Shown piece after piece: positions 54,530 to 63,314 of a stretch of DNA of 64,000 bases. The notes beneath the pieces were generated by a model, which saw only the letters and a list, made by a program, of their open reading frames with translations, was not told the origin of the DNA and made no database searches. The stretch is from Propionibacteriaceae bacterium P6A17. Its GTDB lineage: Bacteria; Actinomycetota; Actinomycetes; Propionibacteriales; Propionibacteriaceae. Position numbers and translations under genes: made by a program. Each line of letters begins with the position of its first letter. The first letter of the stretch is position 1. Where the stretch lies: positions 186,001-250,000 of the forward strand of contig JHVD01000001.1 of assembly GCA_000619965.1 (NCBI GenBank), written 5' to 3'.

Positions 54530-54928
54530 ATGGACAATCAGGACGTGGCCTACTTCCAGGAGCTGCCCGCCGAGGAGTGCCGCTCGCTGCTCGGGGACGC
54601 CGACTACGGTCGCGTGGCCTGGCAGAGTGCGCGGGGCCTGCTCGTCGTGCCCGTCAACCACAAGGTCGTCGACGGCCACGTCGTGTTCCACACGTTCCCC
54701 GGCACCGCGCTGTCCGAGCTGCTGGAGCCCACCGACGTCGCCTTCCAGATCGACGACGTCGACGAGGACTCCGCCATCGGCTGGTCCGTGCTCGTGCGCG
54801 GGCGCACCGCCCCCGCACCCGAGGGCATCGAGCCGGTGTCGTGGCTGAACCGCGGCGAACCGATCGGCATCTGGATCCAGGAAGAGTCGCTGTCCGGGCG
54901 AGCCATCGCCGGCACGAGGAGGGACTGA
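54530..54928 (+). CDS. Pyridoxamine 5'-phosphate oxidase-fold (flavin/F420-binding type) protein
   Basis: A 132-residue split beta-barrel protein. The opening helix LPAEECRSLLGDADYGRVAW, the strand GLLVVPVNHKVVDGHVVFHT and WSVLVRGRTAPA match the PPOX-like family that binds FMN, F420 or haem in actinobacteria. The exact cofactor is not predictable. It is followed two bases later by a universal stress protein. In mycobacteria, PPOX-fold and USP genes sit together in the dormancy (DosR) regulon, which suggests a similar hypoxia or redox stress role here. Confidence 0.8.
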   Translation: MDNQDVAYFQELPAEECRSLLGDADYGRVAWQSARGLLVVPVNHKVVDGHVVFHTFPGTALSELLEPTDVAFQIDDVDEDSAIGWSVLVRGRTAPAPEGIEPVSWLNRGEPIGIWIQEESLSGRAIAGTRRD

Positions 54929-54930
54929 CC

Positions 54931-55797
54931 ATGAGCGAGCGACCACTGATCGTCGTCGGAGTCGACGGCAGCGAGGACGGGCTTCGCGCCGTCAAGTACG
55001 GAGCGGGCGTCGCCGCCCTCATCGACGGCGACCTCCTGCTCGCCAACGCCGTCGACGACACCCTCATGGCCGGAGCCTGGGGCGTCGTGTACGACCCGGA
55101 GGTGCTCCATGAGGCCGGCGTCGCCGCCAATGCGGCTGCCAAGGCGCGCGCCATGGAGGAAGGGCTCCCCGCCGAGCGCATCAGCACCGAGGTCATCATG
55201 GGGACGCCGGGCGGGGTGCTGACCCGACTGTCGGAGGTGGCGTCGCTCGTCGTGCTCGGCCGCCGCGCGGCCTCCGGGCTCGAGCGCATGTTCGTCGGCT
55301 CGACGTCGGTGGCCGTCGTCACCAACGCGGCCTGCCCGGTCGTAGTGATCTCCGCCGCGGCCAACCCGGACGACGTCGGCGACAAGCGACGCATCGGCGT
55401 GGCAGTCAACACCGACCCGGGCTCCAGATCCACCCTGCAAGCCGGGTTCGAGCAGGCGCGGCTGTTCTCGTCGAAGCTCGAGATCGTGCACGTGGTGCAG
55501 CCGCCCGTCGGCTTCTTCGGCCCCAAGCTCTCGCCCGCGGAGCTGGAAAACCAGATCCAGTTCGCCAAGGGCGGCCTCGAGGCCGTCGCCAAGTCCATTG
55601 CCGAGCAGTTCCCCGAGGTCGACTACGAGACGATCGTCGTCGCCGACAGCCCCATCAACGAGCTGGTGACGCGTTCAGCCGACTACGACCTGCTCGTCAT
55701 GGGCATCTCCGACTCCGCCATCCCCGGCGTGCAGATCGGCGGGCTCATGCGCGGTCTGCTGGCGCACGCGATGTGCCCGCTGTACGTGGCCGCGTGA
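54931..55797 (+). CDS. Tandem-domain universal stress protein
   Basis: A 288-residue protein with two UspA modules. The first (1-145) starts PLIVVGVDGSEDGLRAVKYG and has the nucleotide-loop region RMFVGSTSVAVV. The second (about 150-288) starts RRIGVAVNTDPGSRSTLQAG and ends GISDSAIPGVQIGGLMRGLL, a less canonical loop, so only the first module may bind ATP. GAGGAGG inside the end of the PPOX gene is its ribosome-binding site. Its stop overlaps the hrpA GTG by four bases (GTGA), so all three genes may be one operon. Confidence 0.88.
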   Translation: MSERPLIVVGVDGSEDGLRAVKYGAGVAALIDGDLLLANAVDDTLMAGAWGVVYDPEVLHEAGVAANAAAKARAMEEGLPAERISTEVIMGTPGGVLTRLSEVASLVVLGRRAASGLERMFVGSTSVAVVTNAACPVVVISAAANPDDVGDKRRIGVAVNTDPGSRSTLQAGFEQARLFSSKLEIVHVVQPPVGFFGPKLSPAELENQIQFAKGGLEAVAKSIAEQFPEVDYETIVVADSPINELVTRSADYDLLVMGISDSAIPGVQIGGLMRGLLAHAMCPLYVAA

Positions 55798-58700
55798 GAG
55801 AGGTCCGCGTCGCGCCCGAGCTTCCCATCGCGGCCGAGGCCGACCGCATCGCGGAGCTGATCTGCGAGCACCAGGTGGTGGTCGTCGCCGGCGAGACCGG
55901 CTCCGGTAAGACGACGCAGCTGCCGAAGATCTGCCTGCTGGCCGGCCGCACGCGGATCGCGCACACGCAGCCCAGGAGGTTGGCGGCGCGCACCGTCGCC
56001 GAGCGCATCGCGCACGAGTGCGGGACCGAGCTGGGCGACTTCGTCGGCTACCAGGTGCGGTTTACGCACAAGGCCTCGCGCGAGACCCGCATCAAGCTGA
56101 TGACCGACGGCATCCTGTTGAGCGAGGTGACCCACGACCGCCTCCTGCGCCGCTACGACACGATCATCATCGACGAGGCCCACGAGCGCAGTCTCAACAT
56201 CGACTTCCTGCTCGGCTACCTGAAGCAGCTCCTGCCCAAGCGTCCCGACCTGCGCGTGATCGTCACGTCCGCGACGATCGACACGGCGCGGTTCTCGGAG
56301 CACTTCGACGGCGCCCCCGTCGTCGAGGTCTCCGGGCGCACCTACCCCGTCGAGATCCGCTACCGGGAGCCTCGCGAGGGGGAGGACGAGATCGACCAGG
56401 TGGCCGCCGCCGTCGGCGAGCTGGTGGGGGAGTCGTCGACGGGCGACATCCTCGTTTTCCTGAGCGGCGAGCGGGAGATCCGCGACGCGCAGGAGGCCAT
56501 CGACGCGCTCGCCATCCGCGGGCTCGAGACGGTGCCGCTGTTCGCCAGGCTTTCGGCAGGCGACCAGTCGCGCGTCTTCCAGCCCCATCGCGGGCGCCGC
56601 GTCGTGCTCGCCACGAACGTCGCCGAGACGTCGGTGACGGTGCCGGGCATCCGCTTCGTCGTCGACGCGGGCAACGCGCGCATCTCCCGCTACTCGGCCC
56701 GCACGAAGGTGCAGCGACTGCCCATCGAGCCGGTCAGCCGGGCCTCCGCCAACCAGCGGGCGGGCCGCTGCGGCCGCGTCGGGCCCGGTGTGGCCGTGCG
56801 GCTCTACTCGGAGGAGGACTTCCTCTCGCGCCCCGAATACTCCGAGCCGGAGATCCTGCGCACCAATCTCGCGACGGTCATCCTGCTGATGGCGCAGGCC
56901 GGGCTCGGCGACATCGCGGGGTTCCCGTTCGTCGAGGCGCCCGTCACGAGCCAGATCAACGACGGCATCCGCGTGCTGCAAGAGCTCGGCGCCCTGCGCG
57001 AACGCAAGCCCGGCGAGCAGCTGCGCCTGACCGGCATCGGCCGCAAGCTTGCGCGGATGCCCGTGGATCCGCGGATGGGGCGGATGATCGTCGAGGCCGC
57101 CCGGCGCGGCTGCCTCAAGGAGGTCTTGGTGATCGTCGCGGGGCTCACCGTGCCCGACGTGCGCGAGCGGCCCCTGGAACACCAGCAGCGCGCCGACGAG
57201 CTGCACCGGCGATTCTGGTCCGAGGACTTGACCCCGGCGAAGGCAGGCCCGGAGGGCGGCGACTTCGAGGTGCTGCTCAACCTGTGGCAGTACGTGCGCC
57301 GTCAGCGGCGCGCCCTGTCCGGCAACCAGTTCCGCCGCATGTGTCGCGACGAGTTCCTGCACTTCGTGCGCATCCGCGAGTGGGAGGAGCTGGTCAGCCA
57401 GCTCAAGGAGGTCGTGAAGGACCTCGATTTGGACCCCGGATCGTCCGGCGCGATGCCCGACGTGCTGCGCTCGCTGCTGGCGGGGCTGCTGTCCAACATC
57501 GGGCTCGCGGAGCCGGAGCGCGCGCCGAAGGAGCCGGGACGTCGTCGCCCGCTGCTGGAGTATCAGGGCGCGCGCGGCGCGAGGTTCGCGATCCAGCCGG
57601 GGTCGAGCCTCGCCAGGTCGACCCCGCCGCTGGTCGTGGCGTTCGAGCTCGTCGAGACGAGCAGGCTGTGGGCGCGCACCGTCGCAGCCGTCAAGGCGGA
57701 GTGGGTCGAGGAAGTGGCGGGCCCCCTGGTGACGCGCACGCTGTCCGAGCCGCGCTTCGAGCAGCGCAGCGCCTCCGTGGTCGCCAGCGAGCGGGTGACG
57801 CTGTTCGGCGTGCCGCTGGTGGCCGGGCGGCGCGTCGGTTACGCCCGCGAGCATCCCGTCGAGGCCCGCGAGATCTTCCTGCGCGCAGCGCTCGTCGAAG
57901 AGGGCTGGGAGACCCGCAACCCGCTGGTGGTCGCCAACCACAAGGCCCTGGCCCGTGCGCGGGAGCTCACCTACCGCATGCGCCGCCCGGACCTGCTCAT
58001 CTCCGACGAGGCCCTCTTCGCGCACTACGACGCCGCGCTGCCGCCCGAGATCGTCTCCGGGGCGACGCTCGACAGGTGGCTCCGGGGCCGTCCGAAGGAG
58101 CAGTGGCCCCTCCTGGCTCCCGACGACTGCATCGCCGACGACGCCCAACTGCGGCCCTCGGACTTCCCGGAGCGGTTCACCGTTGGCCCGACCAACCTGC
58201 CGGTGCGCTACGTCTTCGATCCCGGTCGACGCGAGGACGGCGCCACCATCACCGTCCGGCTGGAACAGCTCGCCTCCCTGGAAGCGGCGCCCTTCACGTG
58301 GCTGGTGCCGGGCCTGCGCGCCGAACTGGCCACCGAGCTGATCCGCGGCCTGCCGAAGCAGGTGCGCACCAACTTCGTCCCGGCACCCGACTTCGCGCGA
58401 CGAGCCCTCGTCTGGATCGAGGAGCGCGAGCAGTCGGGGCAGGGACGCTTCGCCGAGGCCCTCGGCCAAGCACTGACCCAGCTCACCGGCGTCGTCGTGG
58501 AGCCGTCGTGGTGGCGCGACGACCACCTGCCGTCGCACCTCAGGCCGCTGTTCGTCGTCACCGACCGGGGGCGCGAGGTCGCCAGGGGCGAGGACCTCGT
58601 CGCCCTGCAGCAGCGGCTCTCGGCGCAGGTGGCGCGCAAGCTCACCCGGTCCGCGGGCAACCTGACGGCCAGCGGCCAGACGAGCTGGACATTCCCGGTC

Positions 58701-59516
58701 ATCCCCACGCACACCGAGCTGGGCAGGGGAGTGACGGGCTACCCGTCGCTCGTCGACGAGGGGAGCACCGTCGGGTTGGCCGTCGCGGACACCGACGAGA
58801 AGGCGCGGCGGGCCCACGTCCAGGGCCTGCGCAGGCTGCTGACCCGCGTGAACCCCGACCCGACGCGGTGGGTGGTGGCGCACCTGTCGATGTCCGAGAA
58901 GCTGGCGTTGGCGGATTCCCCGTACGAGTCCGTGCCAGCGCTGTTGCAGGACGCCTGGCTGAAGGCGAGCGAGCAACTGGCCGAGGAGCACGGGCCGGCG
59001 CTGGCGGTGCGGGATCGGGAGACGTTCGAGCGGGTCGCCGTCCTCGTGCGACAGGACCAGGCCGACCGGACCCGCCAGGTGGTGGGGCAGGCGGCGGCCG
59101 CGCTGGCCGCGGCGACGCAGGTGCGGCTCGAACTGTCCTCGCTGGCGAGCGGCGACCGGGTCCGGCAGGACGTGGAGGCGCAGTTGGCAGGGCTGCTGTT
59201 CGACCGGTTCATCTCGTTCACCCCCGACCCGTGGCTTCGCCATCTGCCGCGCTACTGCGAGGCGGCGCTCCTGCGGGTGCGCGCCGCGAAGCTCAACCCG
59301 GCCCGGGACGCGCGCGAGTCGGTGCAGGTCGAGGAGCTGGAGGACGAGTTCGCCGCGCTCACTCAAGCGCAGCCGCCGGGTCCGCTGCGCGCGGACGTCG
59401 AGGAGATCGCGTTCTGGCTGGAGGAGTTCCGCGTGAGCGTGTTCGCCCAGCAGCTCCGCACGTCGGTGCCGGTGTCGGCCAAACGGATCCGCAAGGCCAT
59501 CGAACGGGTGAGTTGA
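55794..59516 (+). CDS. hrpA: ATP-dependent RNA helicase HrpA
   Basis: A 1240-residue DEAH-box helicase. In E. coli HrpA rescues stalled or collided ribosomes. The motor has Walker A GETGSGKTT (about residue 35), motif II DEAH (IIIDEAHERS), SAT, and motif VI QRAGRCGR. Winged-helix, ratchet and OB-fold domains follow, then the long HrpA-specific C-terminal region (about 600-1240) with YQGARGARFAIQPGSSLA. GTG 55794 overlaps the stress-protein stop; the preceding in-frame ATG 55773 lies inside that gene. Length is close to the enterobacterial protein (about 1300). Confidence 0.9.
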   Translation: MREVRVAPELPIAAEADRIAELICEHQVVVVAGETGSGKTTQLPKICLLAGRTRIAHTQPRRLAARTVAERIAHECGTELGDFVGYQVRFTHKASRETRIKLMTDGILLSEVTHDRLLRRYDTIIIDEAHERSLNIDFLLGYLKQLLPKRPDLRVIVTSATIDTARFSEHFDGAPVVEVSGRTYPVEIRYREPREGEDEIDQVAAAVGELVGESSTGDILVFLSGEREIRDAQEAIDALAIRGLETVPLFARLSAGDQSRVFQPHRGRRVVLATNVAETSVTVPGIRFVVDAGNARISRYSARTKVQRLPIEPVSRASANQRAGRCGRVGPGVAVRLYSEEDFLSRPEYSEPEILRTNLATVILLMAQAGLGDIAGFPFVEAPVTSQINDGIRVLQELGALRERKPGEQLRLTGIGRKLARMPVDPRMGRMIVEAARRGCLKEVLVIVAGLTVPDVRERPLEHQQRADELHRRFWSEDLTPAKAGPEGGDFEVLLNLWQYVRRQRRALSGNQFRRMCRDEFLHFVRIREWEELVSQLKEVVKDLDLDPGSSGAMPDVLRSLLAGLLSNIGLAEPERAPKEPGRRRPLLEYQGARGARFAIQPGSSLARSTPPLVVAFELVETSRLWARTVAAVKAEWVEEVAGPLVTRTLSEPRFEQRSASVVASERVTLFGVPLVAGRRVGYAREHPVEAREIFLRAALVEEGWETRNPLVVANHKALARARELTYRMRRPDLLISDEALFAHYDAALPPEIVSGATLDRWLRGRPKEQWPLLAPDDCIADDAQLRPSDFPERFTVGPTNLPVRYVFDPGRREDGATITVRLEQLASLEAAPFTWLVPGLRAELATELIRGLPKQVRTNFVPAPDFARRALVWIEEREQSGQGRFAEALGQALTQLTGVVVEPSWWRDDHLPSHLRPLFVVTDRGREVARGEDLVALQQRLSAQVARKLTRSAGNLTASGQTSWTFPVIPTHTELGRGVTGYPSLVDEGSTVGLAVADTDEKARRAHVQGLRRLLTRVNPDPTRWVVAHLSMSEKLALADSPYESVPALLQDAWLKASEQLAEEHGPALAVRDRETFERVAVLVRQDQADRTRQVVGQAAAALAAATQVRLELSSLASGDRVRQDVEAQLAGLLFDRFISFTPDPWLRHLPRYCEAALLRVRAAKLNPARDARESVQVEELEDEFAALTQAQPPGPLRADVEEIAFWLEEFRVSVFAQQLRTSVPVSAKRIRKAIERVS

Positions 59517-59575
59517 CCGCGTCGATGCCGTAGTCTCACGAGGTGCGCATCAGCGCCGAGTGAAAGGACACCCGC

Positions 59576-60367
59576 ATGCAGTTGCAGCCCGCCCGACGTT
59601 GGGCGTCCGCCGCGATGGCGGTCGCGCTCTTGGGCCTGGCGGCCTGTTCCGCCGACGACGCTCCCAGCGCCGCTCCGTCCACCTCCACGTCCCCTGCCCC
59701 GGCAGCCTCGTCCACGGCCGCGCCAGGGCCGGAGGGCAGCGAGTCGGCGGCCCCGTCCGAGCCCGCGACGTCCGAGCCTGCGACGCCCACGACCAACGAC
59801 GCGGCGCAGCGCGCGATCGACGACTTCATCGCCCGCCACGAGGGCGCCCAAGCCATCCCGACGAGCGAACTCGATCTCGAGAAGGCGCAGGAGGCGGCCG
59901 CGGCGCTGCAGGTCGAGCCGGCCGAGTGCAAGTTCGTGGCGATGGGATCGAACAACCCGGAGCTCCTCGAATCGGCCACCACCCTGGCCGCGATGCAGAT
60001 GGACATGACGAAGGGCTCCTCGGTGATGCTCTCCATCATGACCTACCCGTCGGCGGGCCTTGCCCGCCAGAGCGCCGCGGCCACGAAGGACGGCGTCGCC
60101 AAGTGCCCCGAGCTGCAAATCACCGCCGATGGCCAATCGATGAACAGCAGCATGAGCGTCCGGCCGCTGCCCGGGGTGCAGGGCGCCGACGACGCGTTCA
60201 CCCTTGTCACGGACACCGACTTCGGCAGCAGCATGCAGATCACGACCGAGCTCGCCATCGCAGTCAAGGGGCAGCGGGTCGTCGCCGCGGTGGCGTCCAC
60301 CCCCGACGGCGCGGGCGCCACGGCACCGGCCGACGTCATCAACGACGCGCTGTTGGCGCTGGGCTGA
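59576..60367 (+). CDS. Lipoprotein of unknown function
   Basis: A 263-residue exported lipoprotein (lipobox LAAC) with a Ser/Pro/Ala/Thr-rich linker (about 25-73) that would span the cell wall, and a globular C-terminal domain (about 75-263) with two cysteines (ECKF and KCPEL) able to form a disulfide. The domain resembles mycobacterial PknH-sensor-like lipoproteins in size and layout, but I cannot confirm the family. GAAAGGAC precedes ATG 59576. It lies between hrpA and tesB with no obvious functional link. Confidence 0.65.
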   Translation: MQLQPARRWASAAMAVALLGLAACSADDAPSAAPSTSTSPAPAASSTAAPGPEGSESAAPSEPATSEPATPTTNDAAQRAIDDFIARHEGAQAIPTSELDLEKAQEAAAALQVEPAECKFVAMGSNNPELLESATTLAAMQMDMTKGSSVMLSIMTYPSAGLARQSAAATKDGVAKCPELQITADGQSMNSSMSVRPLPGVQGADDAFTLVTDTDFGSSMQITTELAIAVKGQRVVAAVASTPDGAGATAPADVINDALLALG

Positions 60368-60405
60368 GCCGGACGCGGCGAGCCGAACAGTGCCATGATG
60401 GTGCC

Positions 60406-61245
60406 GTGCCCAAGGATGTAGCGGGCCTACTGGCCCTGTTCGAGCTTCGCCAAACCGACGACAACGTCTGGGAGGGGCCCCAACCAGACACCTTCTTCCA
60501 GCGCCTGTTCGGCGGGCAGGTGCTCGCGCAGACGCTCGTCGCAGCCGCCCAGTCGGTGCCCTCCGAGCGGATCGTGCACTCGCTGAACGCCTACTTCCTG
60601 CGGCCCGGGTCGCGCGACGAGCCCCTGCGGTTCGAGGTGGAGGTGTTGCGCGACGGCGGCACCTTCAGCGCACGCAGGGTGGTGACGAAGCAGTTCGGGA
60701 AGGTGATCTTCCAGCTCAACGCGTCATTCCAGGAGCCCGAACCGGGCCTCGAGCACAGCGCGCTGCAGCCGTGGGCGGACGTCGTGAGCCCCGACGAGGC
60801 CCCCTCGCTCCACACGGTGCTGGAGCAGCAGTTCGGCACCCACGAGGAGCTGCTGCGGGAGTGGGATGCGTTGGACGTGCGGCTGGCGACGCCACCGATG
60901 GTCAACCACCTGGGCGCCAACATGCGTGCCTGGGTGCGCACGAAATCCGCGATGCCCCGAGACCCGATCCTGCACAACGCGGTGCTGGCCTACATCTCCG
61001 ACATCACGCTGCTGAGCACGACGCTGGTGCCGCACCAGCTCCAGGTGACGTCGCCCAACCTGCAGGCGGCATCCATCGACCACTCGATGTGGTTCCACAG
61101 GCCGGTGCGCACCGACGAGTGGATCCTCTACGACATGATCTCACCGTCGGCGGCGGGCGCCCGCGGGTTCTGCCGCGGACGCCTCTACCAAAACGGCGTC
61201 ACCGTCGCCTCCTGCGGGCAGGAGGGACTGATCCGGGTCCGCTAG
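60406..61245 (+). CDS. tesB: Acyl-CoA thioesterase II
   Basis: A 279-residue double hot-dog enzyme that hydrolyses acyl-CoA to free fatty acid and CoA. Family segments are FFQRLFGGQVLAQTL, SLNAYFLRPGS, DGGTFSARRVVTKQ, DHSMWFHRP and GARGFCRGRLYQNG. The catalytic Asp of TesB is probably in AYISDITLLS. GTG 60406 is the start that gives the normal N-terminus (PKDVAGLLALFELRQ). Two bases separate its stop from the convergent peptidase stop. Confidence 0.92.
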   Translation: MPKDVAGLLALFELRQTDDNVWEGPQPDTFFQRLFGGQVLAQTLVAAAQSVPSERIVHSLNAYFLRPGSRDEPLRFEVEVLRDGGTFSARRVVTKQFGKVIFQLNASFQEPEPGLEHSALQPWADVVSPDEAPSLHTVLEQQFGTHEELLREWDALDVRLATPPMVNHLGANMRAWVRTKSAMPRDPILHNAVLAYISDITLLSTTLVPHQLQVTSPNLQAASIDHSMWFHRPVRTDEWILYDMISPSAAGARGFCRGRLYQNGVTVASCGQEGLIRVR

Positions 61246-61247
61246 CC

Positions 61248-63260
61248 TCAGAGCAGCTCGGGGCGCTCTGGGGTGCGGCCGCTGCGATGGGCGTCCAGGA
61301 ATTCGATGACGGTCTCGTACCAGAGCTTCGCGTGCTGCGGGGTGAGCACCCAGTGGTTCTCGTCGGGGAAGTACAGGAAGCGGTGCGGGAAGTCTCGCTG
61401 CTCACCCTCGTACGAGCCCGTGAGCGCCCACCAGAGTGCGAGCCCTTCGCCGATCGGGACGCGGTAGTCCTTGTCGCCGTGGATGACGAGCATGGGCGTG
61501 ACGATGCGGTCGGCGAACAACGCCGGGTTGTGCTCGGTGAAGATCTCCGGCTGGAACTGGTCGCGCCAGCCCGACGGGTAGTCCGTCGTCGACGCGAAGG
61601 ATCGCAGGTCCCACAGCGACGCGTGGCTCACGATGGCCTTGAAGCGATCGGTGTGCGTCGCGATCCAGTTGGCCATGTAGCCGCCGAAGGAGCCGCCCAT
61701 CATCGTCGAGGAGTCGTCGCGGATGTCGTCGCGCGCCTCCACCGCGTCGGTGAGGGCCATGACATCGGTGTACGGCTCGGCGCCCCAGCGGCTGTGCCCG
61801 CGCTGGACGAACGCGCGCCCGTAGCCGGTGGACAGCGCAGGATCCGGCAGGAGCACAGCCTGCCCGCGCGCGGCGAGGATCCACGGGCACCAACGCCAAC
61901 TCCAGGCGTTCCAGCTCGAGATCGGGCCGCCGTGGACCCACAGCGTCAGGGGTGCCGGCGAGTCGGCGTCGCACCCCTTCGGCAGCACCAGCCAGCCGGC
62001 GACGCGGGTGCCGTCGGAGGCGGCGGTCTCGACGCGCTCCAGGCGGCCGGGTAGCGTCGGCTGGTCGACGGTCGGGAGCACGCGGGATGCGCCGGTCGCG
62101 ACGTCGATCGCCACCACCTCGCCGGGGCAGTCGTAAGCGGTCCGGACCGCGAAGAGCGTTGCCCCGTCGGGGGAGCGCTGCACGCTGGTGAAGGCGCCGG
62201 CCTCCGTGAGCCGGCGGACCTCGTCGGTGGCGAGATCGATGGCGAAGATCGGACGATGCCCGTCCTCGTCGGCCGTGACGAAGAGCGTCGCGCCGTCGGG
62301 GGAGAAGGCGACGGGCGTGGCCCAGCGGTCCCATCCCCCGGCGACGGGCCGCGCGACGCCGTCGGCGACGTCGACGATCACGACGCGCTGGTCGAAGGTC
62401 TGCGTCGGGGTCGCGTCGTCGAACTCGACCACTGCGATGCGGCGGCCGGCGTCGTCGAAGACCGGGTGCTCGTAGGACTTCCCCTCCGCGCCGGTCAGGG
62501 TGCGCCGCTCGCCGGTGGCGACGTCGACGAGGACGAGCTCATCGCGGGAGCGGCCACGCGGCAGCTCCACGCGCCACACGACGGCGGCGAGGTCACCGTC
62601 GGGGCTGAGCTCGGCCGACTCGATGGCGCGCCCGACGTCCCCGGTGAGGTCGTGGACGTCGACGAGCCGCCCGTCCTCGAGCCGGGCCCGGCGCAGACGG
62701 GTGTGTTCGAGCGCGATGTCGTGATCCCAGAACCGCACGCCCGGGCGGTCGTGGAGGATGGCGGAGACCTTCCGCTCGCGGCGCGCGGCGCGCTTGCTCG
62801 CGTCGGCGGCGTCGTCGTCGACGCCCGCGTGGACGGGCACGCCGAGCAATACCGTGTCGCTGCGACGGGCCGTGGCGACGAATCCGAAGCCGCCGTCGCG
62901 GGCGGCCGCGACCGACGCCTCTCCGAACGCCGGCAGCCACCAGAGCGCCTTGGTGGTCTCGGTGGGCTTGTCCTCGCCCATGGCCGGGACGTCGCGCTTG
63001 GCGGTGAGCAGCAGGCCGTCGTCGGTCTGTGCGGCGAGAGCCTCGCCGTCGACGGAGTGTGTGATGCGGCGCGCCGCCCGTTGTCCGTCGACGTCGACGT
63101 CCCACAGCGACGTCGTGGTGCGCGTGCGGTCGGCGCTCAGCGTGCCAATACCGACGACCAGCCTGCGGCCGTCAGGGGAGAGGGACAGCCCGCCGAGCCT
63201 CGGGAGGGCGATGAAGCCGTCGAGGTCCAGGAACGGCGAGTGGGGAGCATGATCGGTCAT
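61248..63260 (-). CDS. S9-family serine peptidase (acylaminoacyl/oligopeptidase type)
   Basis: A 670-residue cytoplasmic peptidase. A seven-bladed propeller (about 20-400; blades such as LGGLSLSPDGRRLVVGIG) gates the active site. The C-terminal alpha/beta-hydrolase domain holds Ser524 (MMGGSFGGYMANW), Asp598 (HGDKDYRVP) and His636 (ENHWV), a complete triad. It would cleave short or N-blocked peptides. ATG 63260 follows GGGGAG closely. It lies 54 bp after the sigma-factor gene on the same strand and could be transcribed with it. Confidence 0.9.
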   Translation of the reverse strand: MTDHAPHSPFLDLDGFIALPRLGGLSLSPDGRRLVVGIGTLSADRTRTTTSLWDVDVDGQRAARRITHSVDGEALAAQTDDGLLLTAKRDVPAMGEDKPTETTKALWWLPAFGEASVAAARDGGFGFVATARRSDTVLLGVPVHAGVDDDAADASKRAARRERKVSAILHDRPGVRFWDHDIALEHTRLRRARLEDGRLVDVHDLTGDVGRAIESAELSPDGDLAAVVWRVELPRGRSRDELVLVDVATGERRTLTGAEGKSYEHPVFDDAGRRIAVVEFDDATPTQTFDQRVVIVDVADGVARPVAGGWDRWATPVAFSPDGATLFVTADEDGHRPIFAIDLATDEVRRLTEAGAFTSVQRSPDGATLFAVRTAYDCPGEVVAIDVATGASRVLPTVDQPTLPGRLERVETAASDGTRVAGWLVLPKGCDADSPAPLTLWVHGGPISSWNAWSWRWCPWILAARGQAVLLPDPALSTGYGRAFVQRGHSRWGAEPYTDVMALTDAVEARDDIRDDSSTMMGGSFGGYMANWIATHTDRFKAIVSHASLWDLRSFASTTDYPSGWRDQFQPEIFTEHNPALFADRIVTPMLVIHGDKDYRVPIGEGLALWWALTGSYEGEQRDFPHRFLYFPDENHWVLTPQHAKLWYETVIEFLDAHRSGRTPERPELL

Positions 63261-63314
63261 GCTCCCCACCCTAGTGTGGTCACGAATTGCGCCCCGCGGG
63301 ACGCCCATTCGTCG

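Noticed and set aside
55683-59366. A 1227-codon open frame on the minus strand opposite hrpA
   Set aside because: hrpA has all DEAH-helicase motifs and a coupled start; the opposite frame is compositionally biased antisense.
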